A DNA stretch of 64,000 nt from positions 1 through 64,000 of IMG/VR virus record IMGVR_UViG_3300046513_000134; one strand, 5' to 3'. Source of the stretch: a virus. The notes beneath the pieces were generated by a model. It did no database searches. It saw only the letters and a list, made by a program, of their open reading frames with translations, and was not told the origin of the DNA. Positions 20,587-27,893 of this stretch are shown one piece after another (the first letter of the stretch is position 1; each line of letters opens with the position of its first letter). The position numbers were made by a program, and so were the translations under genes.

Positions 20587-20812
20587 CACTGCCCTCCTCA
20601 TAGTATTCGAAGCCCACGCCATTGTGGTCCTCAGCGTAACCCTCGACCCCGCCATTGTAGCGCCAGTCGATAATAGGAGACGCCGCGTCCGCCTTCTTGG
20701 TCAGGGGTCGCAACGTCTCCGCGATCGTATCGGCCGCACGGGCGTCGGCCAGTTCATCGTCCTCGACCTCGATCAGGATATCGACCGTGGCCATCATCAC
20801 CTTCAGTGCCAT
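20579..20812 (-). CDS. Hypothetical protein, 77 aa
   Basis: Start MALKVMMATVDILIEVEDDE at 20812, one base after the stop of the upstream gene. An acidic, ferredoxin-like secondary-structure pattern is suggested; family unknown. Confidence 0.6.
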   Translation of the reverse strand: MALKVMMATVDILIEVEDDELADARAADTIAETLRPLTKKADAASPIIDWRYNGGVEGYAEDHNGVGFEYYEEGSDV

Positions 20813-20813
20813 T

Positions 20814-21158
20814 TCAGTAGTTCCTTGAGCTATGGGTTTCGACAAAGTACCTGTTGTTGAAGACGTGCCTCACCTCGGATACATAGGTGTTCCAGCAACC
20901 GCAGCAGTCATGCTCGTGCTGGCAGGAGGAGCCCCCGAGGGTGTCCCGGATGGCCTCACAGATCAACGACAGGGGCTGGGGCTCTTCCAGTTCGACCCGG
21001 ACGATCATCGTCGTCTTGGTGGCCTCACAATCATCCTCCTCGTCTACCTCGGTCTCGCGGCAACGAATGTCGAGGGAACCAATGTACTGGTGGGGGTCGA
21101 GGTAGGACCACCCGGCCACGTATGTGTGGCGATTGCGACGTTCAAGAGAGATTGCCAT
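20814..21158 (-). CDS. Hypothetical protein, 114 aa
   Basis: MAISLERRNRHTYVAGWSYL with AAAAGGAG upstream. CEAIRDTLGGSSCQHEHDCCGCWNTY is a dense Cys/His cluster, likely metal-binding. It is first after its own promoter and likely heads the short run down to 18.3 kb. Confidence 0.65.
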   Translation of the reverse strand: MAISLERRNRHTYVAGWSYLDPHQYIGSLDIRCRETEVDEEDDCEATKTTMIVRVELEEPQPLSLICEAIRDTLGGSSCQHEHDCCGCWNTYVSEVRHVFNNRYFVETHSSRNY

Positions 21159-21190
21159 CAGTCGAACTCCTTTTCTGATCTGATAATAGG

Positions 21191-21219
21191 AGTGTATCCC
21201 GGGGACCACTTTGGATCAA
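21191..21219 (-). promoter_or_regulatory. CCCxGGGA-family promoter
   Basis: TTGATC (21214-21219), 17-bp spacer ending TCCCCGGGA, TACACT (21191-21196), minus strand. Confidence 0.7.
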
Positions 21220-21234
21220 TCCCCGGGCCTGACA

Positions 21235-21414
21235 TCAGGGCGTGACCTTCAGAGTAGCCTCGACCGTGACGTCACCGTTGACGTAGCTGTCGTGGACACC
21301 ACGGTTGTGGTCGGCTTCGGCCTCCTTGACCGCCCGCTTGAATTTGGCCTCAGACGTGTAATGGACCACGTCGAGACCATACTTGCCATATGTGGCGACC
21401 CAATAGATTTTCAT
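21235..21414 (-). CDS. Hypothetical protein, 59 aa
   Basis: MKIYWVATYGKYGLDVVHYT.. ending VEATLKVTP. Its ATG overlaps the stop of the upstream 83-aa gene as ATGA. No motif recognised; coding supported by coupling and codon pattern. Confidence 0.6.
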   Translation of the reverse strand: MKIYWVATYGKYGLDVVHYTSEAKFKRAVKEAEADHNRGVHDSYVNGDVTVEATLKVTP

Positions 21415-21662
21415 GGTTCGTCTCCTTGAACGAGATCAACCAGCTCAGCCGCCCCGACCGTCATGGCCGGCGACAGCGATACGTCAGGAAGATCGGGATT
21501 GTCGTAGTCGAGGCCACTGATGGGCAACTCCTCGTCGTCCTGCTCGGACAGCGTAAGGCAGGTGCCTTCAAGCCCTGCAATTATCATGGTCGCTTCGGCC
21601 GCGTCCTTGGCTTTCACATAGACGGTGGCGTGGATCAGTATGTCGGCGCTGTAGACGTTCAT
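21411..21662 (-). CDS. Hypothetical acidic protein, 83 aa
   Basis: MNVYSADILIHATVYVKAKD.. Strand-helix-strand N-terminus like an inhibitor or decoy fold; acidic C-terminus. Coupled on both sides by ATGA. Confidence 0.6.
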   Translation of the reverse strand: MNVYSADILIHATVYVKAKDAAEATMIIAGLEGTCLTLSEQDDEELPISGLDYDNPDLPDVSLSPAMTVGAAELVDLVQGDEP

Positions 21663-21946
21663 GGCAACTTCCTTTGCAGATACCGCAGGGTTTCGAGATC
21701 GGTGAGGACGGCGCGGTAATACGACGGTAACACCCGATCCACCAGCGTCAACGAGTGCAGCATGTAGGTGTTGTAGTCCTCGTGGGCGTTCTTGCCATAG
21801 AAGGCGTACTTGCCACCCATCTGGGCGATCAGCATGCCGTAATGCTTACCATTGACGGTGACGGGGTGGATCGTCGCCCGCCTATTCTTGGCCTGACAAA
21901 TGAGGAGCTTTAGGCTCTCGCGCAACGAAATGGGCTTAACCGTCAT
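21659..21946 (-). CDS. Hypothetical protein, 95 aa
   Basis: Start MTVKPISLRESLKLLICQAK at 21946, inside the end of the upstream gene. VNGKHYGMLIAQMGGKYAFY suggests a beta hairpin; the C-terminal helix DLETLRYLQRKLP is basic. Confidence 0.58.
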   Translation of the reverse strand: MTVKPISLRESLKLLICQAKNRRATIHPVTVNGKHYGMLIAQMGGKYAFYGKNAHEDYNTYMLHSLTLVDRVLPSYYRAVLTDLETLRYLQRKLP

Positions 21947-22166
21947 GGTGGAAATCCTCGTAGCTATCGGACTGCTTGTCGATGCCACTGAAATCTTCTT
22001 CGGCCCACTCTTCCATATCAGAAACGGGCTCGGCCGACAGGTCGGTGCCCTGCTGCATCATCACCTCGAACTCGGGGAGAGCCGCCTTGAACTCGAAGAG
22101 GAAGTCCAGCGACAGATGGGTGTAGCCCGCCTTCAGGGCCATGGCTGTAAGCTTAGGAAACGGCAT
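21936..22166 (-). CDS. Hypothetical acidic protein, 76 aa
   Basis: MPFPKLTAMALKAGYTHLSL.., starting one base after the upstream stop (TGACATG). The C-terminus is very acidic (MEEWAEEDFSGIDKQSDSYEDF), as in DNA mimics, but no family is recognised. Confidence 0.6.
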   Translation of the reverse strand: MPFPKLTAMALKAGYTHLSLDFLFEFKAALPEFEVMMQQGTDLSAEPVSDMEEWAEEDFSGIDKQSDSYEDFHHDG

Positions 22167-22167
22167 G

Positions 22168-22470
22168 TCAGAACTCCCCGTACATGGCGTTGATGACCGA
22201 GGTGATTTGGGGAACCAGTACGATCGGGCCACCCCGGACCTCAGTGACCTTGTCAGAGAGGTTGGCGTCCTCGACCCATTCCCGGACCACGTTGTTGCTG
22301 TAGGCCGTGACCCGCGAGTGGTGGCCTTCGGACTGGGTGTCGATGTCGAACCGCAGGGCCAGCTTGAGGAACAACTGATGAGTGGCCCCGCCACCACCGG
22401 TCGGGCAGACCGTGGCCAACGCGGCGACCAACATAGACATTTCATTACGGGTAAGGTCAATCTCAGACAT
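22168..22470 (-). CDS. Hypothetical protein, 100 aa
   Basis: MSEIDLTRNEMSMLVAALAT with AAAAGGAG upstream and its own promoter. Contains HQLFLKLALRFDIDTQSEGHHS. Family not recognised. Confidence 0.63.
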   Translation of the reverse strand: MSEIDLTRNEMSMLVAALATVCPTGGGGATHQLFLKLALRFDIDTQSEGHHSRVTAYSNNVVREWVEDANLSDKVTEVRGGPIVLVPQITSVINAMYGEF

Positions 22471-22499
22471 CGGTCAAACTCCTTTTAATCCGATGATCT

Positions 22500-22528
22500 A
22501 TTGTCTCCCGGGGACGACGGTTAATCAA
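22500..22528 (-). promoter_or_regulatory. CCCxGGGA-family promoter
   Basis: TTGATT (22523-22528), 17-bp spacer ending TCCCCGGGA, GACAAT (22500-22505), minus strand. Confidence 0.72.
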
Positions 22529-22557
22529 TCCCCGGGCCTACCTTTAGCCATGAGCGG

Positions 22558-22800
22558 CTAGGCGTAGTACCGCTCAATGGAGTACTTGTCGCGCTTGCGC
22601 CTGTCGGCAATGCTCTCGGTCATGACCTTGAGGTATTCCTGTCGGCCGGCTCCGCCAAGGTTGGACAACGGGAACGTACACTCCCATACGGTGATGCCGT
22701 TCTCCTGTACCTCCTCCAGCGCCTCGGTGTTGCCGAGGTACAATTCTCCACGGTACGCGCGACCGTGCAGTTCTTGCTCGTGAACGTAGTCTGGGGTCAT
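22558..22800 (-). CDS. Hypothetical protein, 80 aa
   Basis: MTPDYVHEQELHGRAYRGEL.., coupled to the 79-aa gene by ATGA. It ends RKRDKYSIERYYA. No motif recognised. Confidence 0.6.
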   Translation of the reverse strand: MTPDYVHEQELHGRAYRGELYLGNTEALEEVQENGITVWECTFPLSNLGGAGRQEYLKVMTESIADRRKRDKYSIERYYA

Positions 22801-23036
22801 CGTTCGATTACCTCTGCCTTGAGTTCGTATCGGGTTCCCGCTCCACCACCGGGGGCGTTAACCAGATCGTGGTAGGCATCGACTAGTTCCTCGGCCTCAG
22901 CCCGTGTGGCGAATTTGGTGTAGGCCGACCCGATCGACATCCGTGACAGGAAAGGATCGGTCAACGACTTCCTCCGGTCCTTGAAGAACTTCGGGTAACC
23001 CTCGGGGTGGACCGGCGTGTATTGAACGTAGAACAT
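22797..23036 (-). CDS. Hypothetical protein, 79 aa
   Basis: MFYVQYTPVHPEGYPKFFKD with AAAAGGAG upstream. Contains FATRAEAEELVDAYHDLVNA. It follows a promoter and palindrome pair. Confidence 0.63.
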   Translation of the reverse strand: MFYVQYTPVHPEGYPKFFKDRRKSLTDPFLSRMSIGSAYTKFATRAEAEELVDAYHDLVNAPGGGAGTRYELKAEVIER

Positions 23037-23071
23037 GGGTAGAACTCCTTTTCATTCCCATTTACACGGGT

Positions 23072-23100
23072 AGTGTCTCCCGGGAACAACAGGAGATCAA
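23072..23100 (-). promoter_or_regulatory. CCCxGGGA-family promoter
   Basis: TTGATC (23095-23100), 17-bp spacer ending TTCCCGGGA, GACACT (23072-23077), minus strand. The palindrome at 23109-23124 lies 8 bases upstream of the -35. Confidence 0.72.
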
Positions 23101-23108
23101 GGGTCGGC

Positions 23109-23124
23109 GTGCAATATGTTGCAC
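23109..23124. promoter_or_regulatory. Dispersed palindrome site (GTGCAA-TATG-TTGCAC)
   Basis: An exact motif copy that touches the stop of the 93-aa exported-protein gene and sits directly upstream of a promoter. Confidence 0.75.
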
Positions 23125-23405
23125 TACTGGGCGAATTGATTGCCCATGAAGCCGCCGTAGCAGTTCTTGCCGTTGGGGTCACAGACCCGGGCCTGATTGT
23201 CCGTCATCTTGCAGAGACCCATACCGAGGGTGACGTACTTGTCGGGTTCGATACGGTGGCAGAGACTGTAGTCGCCACGTTCGACCTCGCCGGCTGAGGC
23301 ACAGACCATCATCAGCCCGTCCTTCTCGTCGGCCTTGGCCTTCGGTGCGAAGACGAGAAGACCTGCCACAAAGGACAGGCCGCAAACCAGAATGAACTTA
23401 TCCAT
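23124..23405 (-). CDS. Exported Cys-containing protein, 93 aa
   Basis: MDKFILVCGLSFVAGLLVFAPKAKA followed by DEKDG is a good Sec signal peptide with an AKA cleavage site. The mature part of about 68 residues has five Cys, consistent with a disulfide-bonded periplasmic protein. A role at the host envelope, such as superinfection exclusion, is possible but inferred. Confidence 0.7.
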   Translation of the reverse strand: MDKFILVCGLSFVAGLLVFAPKAKADEKDGLMMVCASAGEVERGDYSLCHRIEPDKYVTLGMGLCKMTDNQARVCDPNGKNCYGGFMGNQFAQ

Positions 23406-23423
23406 TAGCTACTCCCTAGAACG

Positions 23424-23450
23424 AAAAAAACCGGGGCATTCGCGCCCCGG
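23424..23450 (-). terminator. Rho-independent terminator
   Basis: CCGGGGC-GCGAAT-GCCCCGG (23431-23450) then TTTTTTT on the minus strand, 11 bases after the stop of the 77-aa gene. Confidence 0.9.
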
Positions 23451-23461
23451 CAAGTTGCTCT

Positions 23462-23695
23462 CTACCTCCGGCTTAACCCCGCCGTGGGGAACTGGTGAAC
23501 GGTGGCTGGCGCGTAATCGAGCGTCAGCTTGGTGATAGCGTATCCGAGGGTTCGGATACTGTGGGGCGTGAACGATCGCTGCTGTGCATCCTTGAGGGCG
23601 ACCAGCATTGCAGCCCGCTCGTCTTCAGTCAGGATGACCATGTGGACCTCGGCTGCTCGGCACTGCGCTTCCAGTTCTGCTACTGTCTTTGGCAT
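23462..23695 (-). CDS. Hypothetical protein, 77 aa
   Basis: MPKTVAELEAQCRAAEVHMV with AAAGGAG upstream. LTEDERAAMLVALKDAQQRS is a helical segment. It lies between two terminators, with no separate promoter obvious. Confidence 0.6.
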   Translation of the reverse strand: MPKTVAELEAQCRAAEVHMVILTEDERAAMLVALKDAQQRSFTPHSIRTLGYAITKLTLDYAPATVHQFPTAGLSRR

Positions 23696-23719
23696 GACAT
23701 TCGCTCCTTTGCTACTGGC

Positions 23720-23747
23720 AAAAGGGGAAGGCCCGAAGGCCTCCCCC
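23720..23747 (-). terminator. Rho-independent terminator
   Basis: GGGGGAGGCC-TTCG-GGCCTTCCCC then TTTT on the minus strand, between the GRERWFD-protein B gene and the 77-aa gene. Confidence 0.8.
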
Positions 23748-23768
23748 GTTCTTGGGTGATGTCGAGGG

Positions 23769-24227
23769 TTACTCGACTACGGCATCCTTCACGATGAAGG
23801 CCTGCATGTCGCGCTGGACCGCTTCCTTGTAGGTGACGATGGCGTACAAGCCGTCGTCGTCCTTACCCCAGTTGTGGATCTTGGTCCGGTCGAACCAACG
23901 TTCGCGGCCCTTGAACATCGGCGTCCGTATCCACTTCGGCTCGCCCGAGGCCATCTTCGCCCCGTGTTCGTAGGTGCCTTCCGGCATCCGCAGCTTGACC
24001 AGCTTCTTGTCGTTGACCTTGTCGGCTGCTTCGACCACCGGGGTCTCCGTCTCCGTCGTGGGTTCGACCAGCGACTGGAGAACAGCCGGCGTTTCAGTCT
24101 GGGCGGTGAGGACCGTCATGGCCGCGTCGATCGCGTCGCCGTGAGGGGTATGGGACTTGGTTGCCTGAGCAGCCTTGGCTGCGCCGAGTGCGGTGAGCGA
24201 TGCGAGAGTGACAGTTTTCTTCGACAT
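23769..24227 (-). CDS. GRERWFD-domain protein B, 152 aa
   Basis: Start MSKKTVTLASLTALGAAKAA at 24227 with AAAGGA upstream. After a variable Thr/Glu/Pro region it shares FKGRERWFDRTKIHNWGKDD and VQRDMQAFIVKD with the protein at 16111-16560. The pair agrees at both ends and differs in the linker, as expected of an old duplication. It has its own promoter and terminator. Confidence 0.72.
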   Translation of the reverse strand: MSKKTVTLASLTALGAAKAAQATKSHTPHGDAIDAAMTVLTAQTETPAVLQSLVEPTTETETPVVEAADKVNDKKLVKLRMPEGTYEHGAKMASGEPKWIRTPMFKGRERWFDRTKIHNWGKDDDGLYAIVTYKEAVQRDMQAFIVKDAVVE

Positions 24228-24292
24228 GGGACGAATTCCTTTCAAATCCCGGTTGCATTCCCCGATGTCTTCGTGATCACCGGATTGATTGA

Positions 24293-24321
24293 AGAATGTC
24301 AGGGTAGCGACCCTTTCTCAA
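24293..24321 (-). promoter_or_regulatory. Promoter with inverted repeat in the spacer
   Basis: TTGAGA (24316-24321), 17-bp spacer containing the palindrome AGGGT-AGCG-ACCCT (24301-24314 on the plus strand), CATTCT (24293-24298). Confidence 0.45.
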
Positions 24322-24412
24322 TAGGGTAACCTACTCTTTTTTCTCGACTATCTGCGGGGTGCCCGGGTTTTTGGGACACACACGAAGAACGCGCACGCAC
24401 GCGCGCTGGGCC

Positions 24413-24688
24413 TCACCTACCGGGCCACCTCCGCTTGACCAACTCAACTGTCAGACGTACCAGCTCAACCACCAGCTTGACGTACAGCATAGCGCACCAG
24501 CCCAACATGGCAACCAGCATCAGCACCAGCAACAACGGGTACATCGGCAGCCGCAGCACCTGCAACAGCCACGGCCGGGGCTTGGGGGCGCTGGCTAGCA
24601 TATACAGTTGCGCCCCGGCATCGCCACGGCCACTGGGGACGGAGGGGAGGGCGTCAGCCAGCATATACTCTTTTGTCTTATCAATCAT
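24413..24688 (-). CDS. Membrane protein, 91 aa
   Basis: MIDKTKEYMLADALPSVPSG; a hydrophobic span (PLLLVLMLVAMLGWCAMLYV) then an amphipathic helix and a basic end KRRWPGR. Two copies of the GTATATGCT element lie inside the frame. It overlaps the macro-domain gene by four bases. Moderate confidence because of biased composition. Confidence 0.5.
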   Translation of the reverse strand: MIDKTKEYMLADALPSVPSGRGDAGAQLYMLASAPKPRPWLLQVLRLPMYPLLLVLMLVAMLGWCAMLYVKLVVELVRLTVELVKRRWPGR

Positions 24689-25398
24689 CGACGTTCACAA
24701 TTCTCTTTGTTGGTGGCTAGGGTGGCTTCGACCCCGCAGTGGGTGCAGACCGCAACTGAGGAACCGGTAATGACGTTGCCCGTGGTCCTGACGCCCCAGA
24801 TATGGGGCTTGCGACCGAGGTGGGCGATATGGTTATGCTCTGTCTGCGCGTCCCGCCATGAGGCTGGGAATTTGTTGGCGACCATCCCGTCTGATATTCC
24901 TCTGACCATCAGGGCCACGGCGCTCTCGGCATCAACCTCACCACAGCCGGTGCCCATACCGGTGAACAGGATGGACCTGATCTTGATTTTCCGGGTCACC
25001 CGGATGGCAGCCCGGGCCGCGAGGTAGATGGCCGTGGGGTCCACGATCTTGGTGGGGACCCGCATGGTCGGGGCCGAGATCAGCCACCGCCAGATAGGGT
25101 GTTCGGTGTATACGAAGTGGGCCTGACCGACGAGGAGTTCACCGTCGAAGTTGTGTTGGATGGCCGACTGCAGTCGCTGCATGATGTGCCAGCCGAGCTG
25201 GTCACTGATCCGGTAATCGACGTTGCCGTCCATGAAGCCGAAGGAGTTGGCCGGGGAAACGACGGCCTCAGCCTCGACGCTGAAGAGATCCCCGTGGGTC
25301 CCTCCGCCGCCCATCTTCTGGTTCCACGCATCAACGACGCGTTTGTCTGTGTCTGCTAGAAAGATCTGCACTTGAGCAATCCCGCTATGCGGTTCCAC
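24685..25398 (-). CDS. Macro-domain (ADP-ribose-binding) protein, 237 aa
   Basis: VVSPANSFGFMDGNVDYRIS is the NAN/GG-loop equivalent. LVGQAHFVYTEHPIWRWLISAPTMRVP and SILFTGMGTGCG are the later strands and the phosphate loop of macro domains. These bind or hydrolyse ADP-ribose and derivatives. The C-terminus adds a CTHCGV pair, perhaps zinc-binding. The start is uncertain: GTG 25398 has a weak ribosome site, GTG 25371 is the alternative. It overlaps a 41-aa gene. A role against NAD-based host defence is plausible inference. Confidence 0.8.
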   Translation of the reverse strand: MEPHSGIAQVQIFLADTDKRVVDAWNQKMGGGGTHGDLFSVEAEAVVSPANSFGFMDGNVDYRISDQLGWHIMQRLQSAIQHNFDGELLVGQAHFVYTEHPIWRWLISAPTMRVPTKIVDPTAIYLAARAAIRVTRKIKIRSILFTGMGTGCGEVDAESAVALMVRGISDGMVANKFPASWRDAQTEHNHIAHLGRKPHIWGVRTTGNVITGSSVAVCTHCGVEATLATNKENCERR

Positions 25399-25481
25399 AC
25401 CTTGTGGAGTTCGCGTTCATTCTCTTCGAACTCTTCGATCATCGCCTTCAGGACAATGATCCGTTGTTGCCGCTCAGTCAT
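25356..25481 (-). CDS. Small helical protein, 41 aa
   Basis: MTERQQRIIVLKAMIEEFEE..: one long charged helix. Its ATG overlaps the upstream stop (ATGA), the best evidence that it is real. It overlaps the macro-domain gene by about 43 bases. Confidence 0.5.
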   Translation of the reverse strand: MTERQQRIIVLKAMIEEFEENERELHKVWNRIAGLLKCRSF

Positions 25482-25807
25482 GGCTCGTACCCCGCAGCCT
25501 TGGCTTTGGCGAGGGCGGCGTCGATCAGCTCACGGCACGCCAGTGCGTTATCCTCGTGCCATCTGTTTTTGGGCTCTACCCACGTCCTAGCTGACCCCAG
25601 CGCCGCCACCAGTTCGCGGATCAGGGCGTCCTTGGCGACGTCATTTGCGACCGCCTCCTCGGCCATTTGGCACCAGAAGCGCCATAGGTTACCTCCGCTA
25701 GTCAGCCCGTGCTCGATCTCGATGCTGTCGAGCGCCCGCTCCAGTTCTACGATGCGGGCATCCTTTTCTTCGTGCGTCATCGGTCTTGAATTTTCAGGGA
25801 CAGTCAT
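25478..25807 (-). CDS. Hypothetical helical protein, 109 aa
   Basis: MTVPENSRPMTHEEKDARIV; coiled-coil-like N-terminus (ELERALDSIEIEHG) and C-terminal CRELIDAALAKAKAAGYEP. ATGA coupling on both sides fixes the start at 25807. Confidence 0.62.
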   Translation of the reverse strand: MTVPENSRPMTHEEKDARIVELERALDSIEIEHGLTSGGNLWRFWCQMAEEAVANDVAKDALIRELVAALGSARTWVEPKNRWHEDNALACRELIDAALAKAKAAGYEP

Positions 25808-26016
25808 GGCTGTTTCTCCGTCACCCGGATGAGGCCGTACTGCTTCGGCATGAAGGTCCCGTTGACCTGCTGCTGCGCCCATCCCGCGTCGAGATCATAG
25901 GCGATGCAGTTGGGCAGATGTGTGTCGTCAAGGAAGACCTTGTCTACCTTGGCGATCGCCTGCTTGTTGTAGAACGGCGAGAGATGCGATGAGGATAGTC
26001 GGCGTGGCAGTCCCAT
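25804..26016 (-). CDS. Hypothetical protein, 70 aa
   Basis: MGLPRRLSSSHLSPFYNKQA.. CIAYDLDAGWAQQQVNGTFM; no motif recognised. It follows the membrane protein gene by six bases. Confidence 0.6.
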   Translation of the reverse strand: MGLPRRLSSSHLSPFYNKQAIAKVDKVFLDDTHLPNCIAYDLDAGWAQQQVNGTFMPKQYGLIRVTEKQP

Positions 26017-26022
26017 TGGTTC

Positions 26023-26295
26023 CTACTTGTCGTTGGCCGGCGTGCGGGGTGCTTCCGGTTTCTTTCCAGCGGTCAACTCAATGATGAAGTAGGTGAACCA
26101 CGCGACGAACAGACCGCCAAACTTTGCCCCAACCCCTTCCATCCAGAAGATGTTGTAAGCACAGACCATTCCGAACAGGCCAAGGGTCATCCACATCGCT
26201 GCCTTGAAGCAGCCCCGCCCTTCCGGCGTCATGGGTGATAGTTCGTACTTTCGTTCCTTGACGCCCTTGCCGATTTCCCGTTCACGAATGATCAT
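26023..26295 (-). CDS. Two-TM membrane protein, 90 aa
   Basis: A cytoplasmic basic N-terminus, then MWMTLGLFGMVCAYNIFWM and FGGLFVAWFTYFIIELTA spans and a Lys/Pro/Glu tail. GGAGG precedes the ATG. A promoter (TGGACA-N17-GATATT) lies at 26363-26391. Confidence 0.68.
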   Translation of the reverse strand: MIIREREIGKGVKERKYELSPMTPEGRGCFKAAMWMTLGLFGMVCAYNIFWMEGVGAKFGGLFVAWFTYFIIELTAGKKPEAPRTPANDK

Positions 26296-26475
26296 TTTGG
26301 CCTCCTAGCCGGGGTTACGCCGCCTCCACTCCTTGGTTGGTCGGTGTTGTTGATCTGGTCAGAATATCCCGTGGAAACCGCTATGTGTCCAGAGGTAAAA
26401 TCAACCACTGAGAGCCTTGAGAAATCCGGCCCACCAAGGGGGTGGCAGTGGGCCGGTAATCTCAATGGCTACCGT
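26296..26475. other. Intergenic region with promoter and hairpin
   Basis: Contains a promoter candidate, minus strand TGGACA (26386-26391), 17-bp spacer, GATATT (26363-26368), and the strong hairpin described next. No gene. Confidence 0.45.
26427..26455 (-). terminator. Strong hairpin after the Gly/His-rich gene
   Basis: CCGGCCCAC...GTGGGCCGG (9-bp perfect arms) then ATTTCTC on the minus strand, 20 bases after the stop of the Gly/His-rich protein. The T-tract is weak. Confidence 0.6.
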
Positions 26476-27168
26476 TTAGTAGCCGCGAGATCCTTGTGAC
26501 CCACCGTTGTTCTTGGGTCCGTTACCGTTGTTGCCGGTGCCGTGGTTGCCGCCGCCTTGGCCGGGATTGGACGGGTCGGTGTTGTCGGGATCGTTACCGT
26601 GTCCGTTGTCGTCGTGACCATCCTTTGGCCCGCCAGTATCGTCGTCATCGCCACTAGGGTCGCTAGGATTGTCCCCCGAACCGTGGTGCCCATGGTGACC
26701 AGAATGACCGTGCCCGCCGTGATTGCCGTGATGAGAATGACCACCGCCATGGTGTCCTCCGTGATGCCCGCCCGGGTTCTCTGGACCTGTCGGGTCAGTT
26801 GGGTCTGCCGGGTCCGTAGGATCAGACGGATCTGTCGGGCCGGTAGGGTCGGTGCCGTGATCGTCAGGCGTGCCTCCGGGGTTGCCGGGGTTAGACGGTT
26901 CAGACGGCGTGGTTGGCGACGACGGCTGGCTCGGGTTGGATGAAGGGCTATCATCCTTGCCGCCATTGCTGGCCGGGGTGGAGGGAGATGATGGCTTGGA
27001 CGGCGCTGTCGCGGTCGCCGCACGACGATCCGGTCGGCTGCTGTCGCAATGGGTAGCCCTGAAGCCCCATGCGTTCACGCGGTCGTTGCAGGAGTAGTCG
27101 GCTGCGGCTGCCATCATAGTGGACGCCAGCAGGGAGGCGCTGGCCAATGCAAGCACTTTCACGTTCAT
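26476..27168 (-). CDS. Exported low-complexity Pro/Gly/His/Asp-rich protein, 230 aa
   Basis: MNVKVLALASASLLASTMMAAAA then DYSCNDRVNAWGFRATHC: a signal peptide and short Cys-bearing head. The rest is disordered: Ser/Pro repeats, then DPTGPTDPSDPTDPADPTDP, then a Gly/His block, then Asp/Gly/Asn/Pro. Such a His-rich tail can bind metals. Start ATG 27168 has AAAGGAAAG upstream. Function unknown; the frame is unlikely to be chance because the signal peptide and two Cys sit correctly. Confidence 0.7.
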   Translation of the reverse strand: MNVKVLALASASLLASTMMAAAADYSCNDRVNAWGFRATHCDSSRPDRRAATATAPSKPSSPSTPASNGGKDDSPSSNPSQPSSPTTPSEPSNPGNPGGTPDDHGTDPTGPTDPSDPTDPADPTDPTGPENPGGHHGGHHGGGHSHHGNHGGHGHSGHHGHHGSGDNPSDPSGDDDDTGGPKDGHDDNGHGNDPDNTDPSNPGQGGGNHGTGNNGNGPKNNGGSQGSRGY

Positions 27169-27246
27169 GAGGTCTAACTTTCCTTTCGGGGATGCGGCTC
27201 CAAATAGCCGGATAAGGGTACAATCCCTTGTCGAGCCATTTGTGTT

Positions 27247-27273
27247 CCCCCGATAGATCAAAAGTATCGGGGG
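27247..27273. repeat. Perfect 9-bp inverted repeat CCCCCGATA-N9-TATCGGGGG
   Basis: A strong hairpin between the 195-aa gene and the exported-protein gene. There is no T-run on either side, so an operator or RNA structure is as likely as a terminator. Confidence 0.55.
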
Positions 27274-27305
27274 AGCAACGTCATTTCAAAGGATTTCTAT
27301 ACGAC

Positions 27306-27893
27306 CTATAGTGGATCTTCGTAGCGGGCCAGCGCCACTTCAATCCGGTAGAGCATGGTCTTTGTTACCGGCTCGGTAGGGCGCATCCTGACGAGCTGGT
27401 AGACCTCGGCCAGCAGCCCATAAACCCCCGTGATGGTCTCCCACGCTGCATAGGGGTCATCAGGCTCCCCGACCATCGTGGCGATCTTCTTCAGTTCACC
27501 CTCGGCCGTGTCCTCGTGCGCCTTATCGACCATCATGTTGGAGAGCTTGCTGATGGATTTCTCCAGTGAGGTGGCGATGTCGTCCCATTCCCGGAGCTTC
27601 GGGTCCCCCGTATCGGGCTCTGGCGCGCTCTGGAGAGGTTCTTGTGATTGGGATGGGTCCCAGATCGAATTGGCATGTCTGCGCGTGTCCTCGTGTTCCG
27701 TAGACCATGAAGCCAGACGGGCGCTCCGCCATTGCTGTTTCTCGGCGTCGGACCACGTGCGGCCTGACTTGGTCTCGAAGTCGATTGCCACGACCCCAGC
27801 CTCATAGCCCCGGATGAAGGCGACCTTCGCGTCGTTCGTAGGCCGGCCGGCGAACATGTCGGCCAGTTCCTGTTTGGCGTAGTCTGACATCAT
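27306..27893 (-). CDS. Hypothetical protein, 195 aa
   Basis: Start MMSDYAKQELADMFAGRPTN is embedded in the epimerase stop (TGATG). It contains KVAFIRGYEAGVVAIDFETK and a long acidic linker, then helices (ISKLSNMMVDKAHEDTAEGE). Family not recognised. Translationally coupled to the epimerase. Confidence 0.65.
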   Translation of the reverse strand: MMSDYAKQELADMFAGRPTNDAKVAFIRGYEAGVVAIDFETKSGRTWSDAEKQQWRSARLASWSTEHEDTRRHANSIWDPSQSQEPLQSAPEPDTGDPKLREWDDIATSLEKSISKLSNMMVDKAHEDTAEGELKKIATMVGEPDDPYAAWETITGVYGLLAEVYQLVRMRPTEPVTKTMLYRIEVALARYEDPL

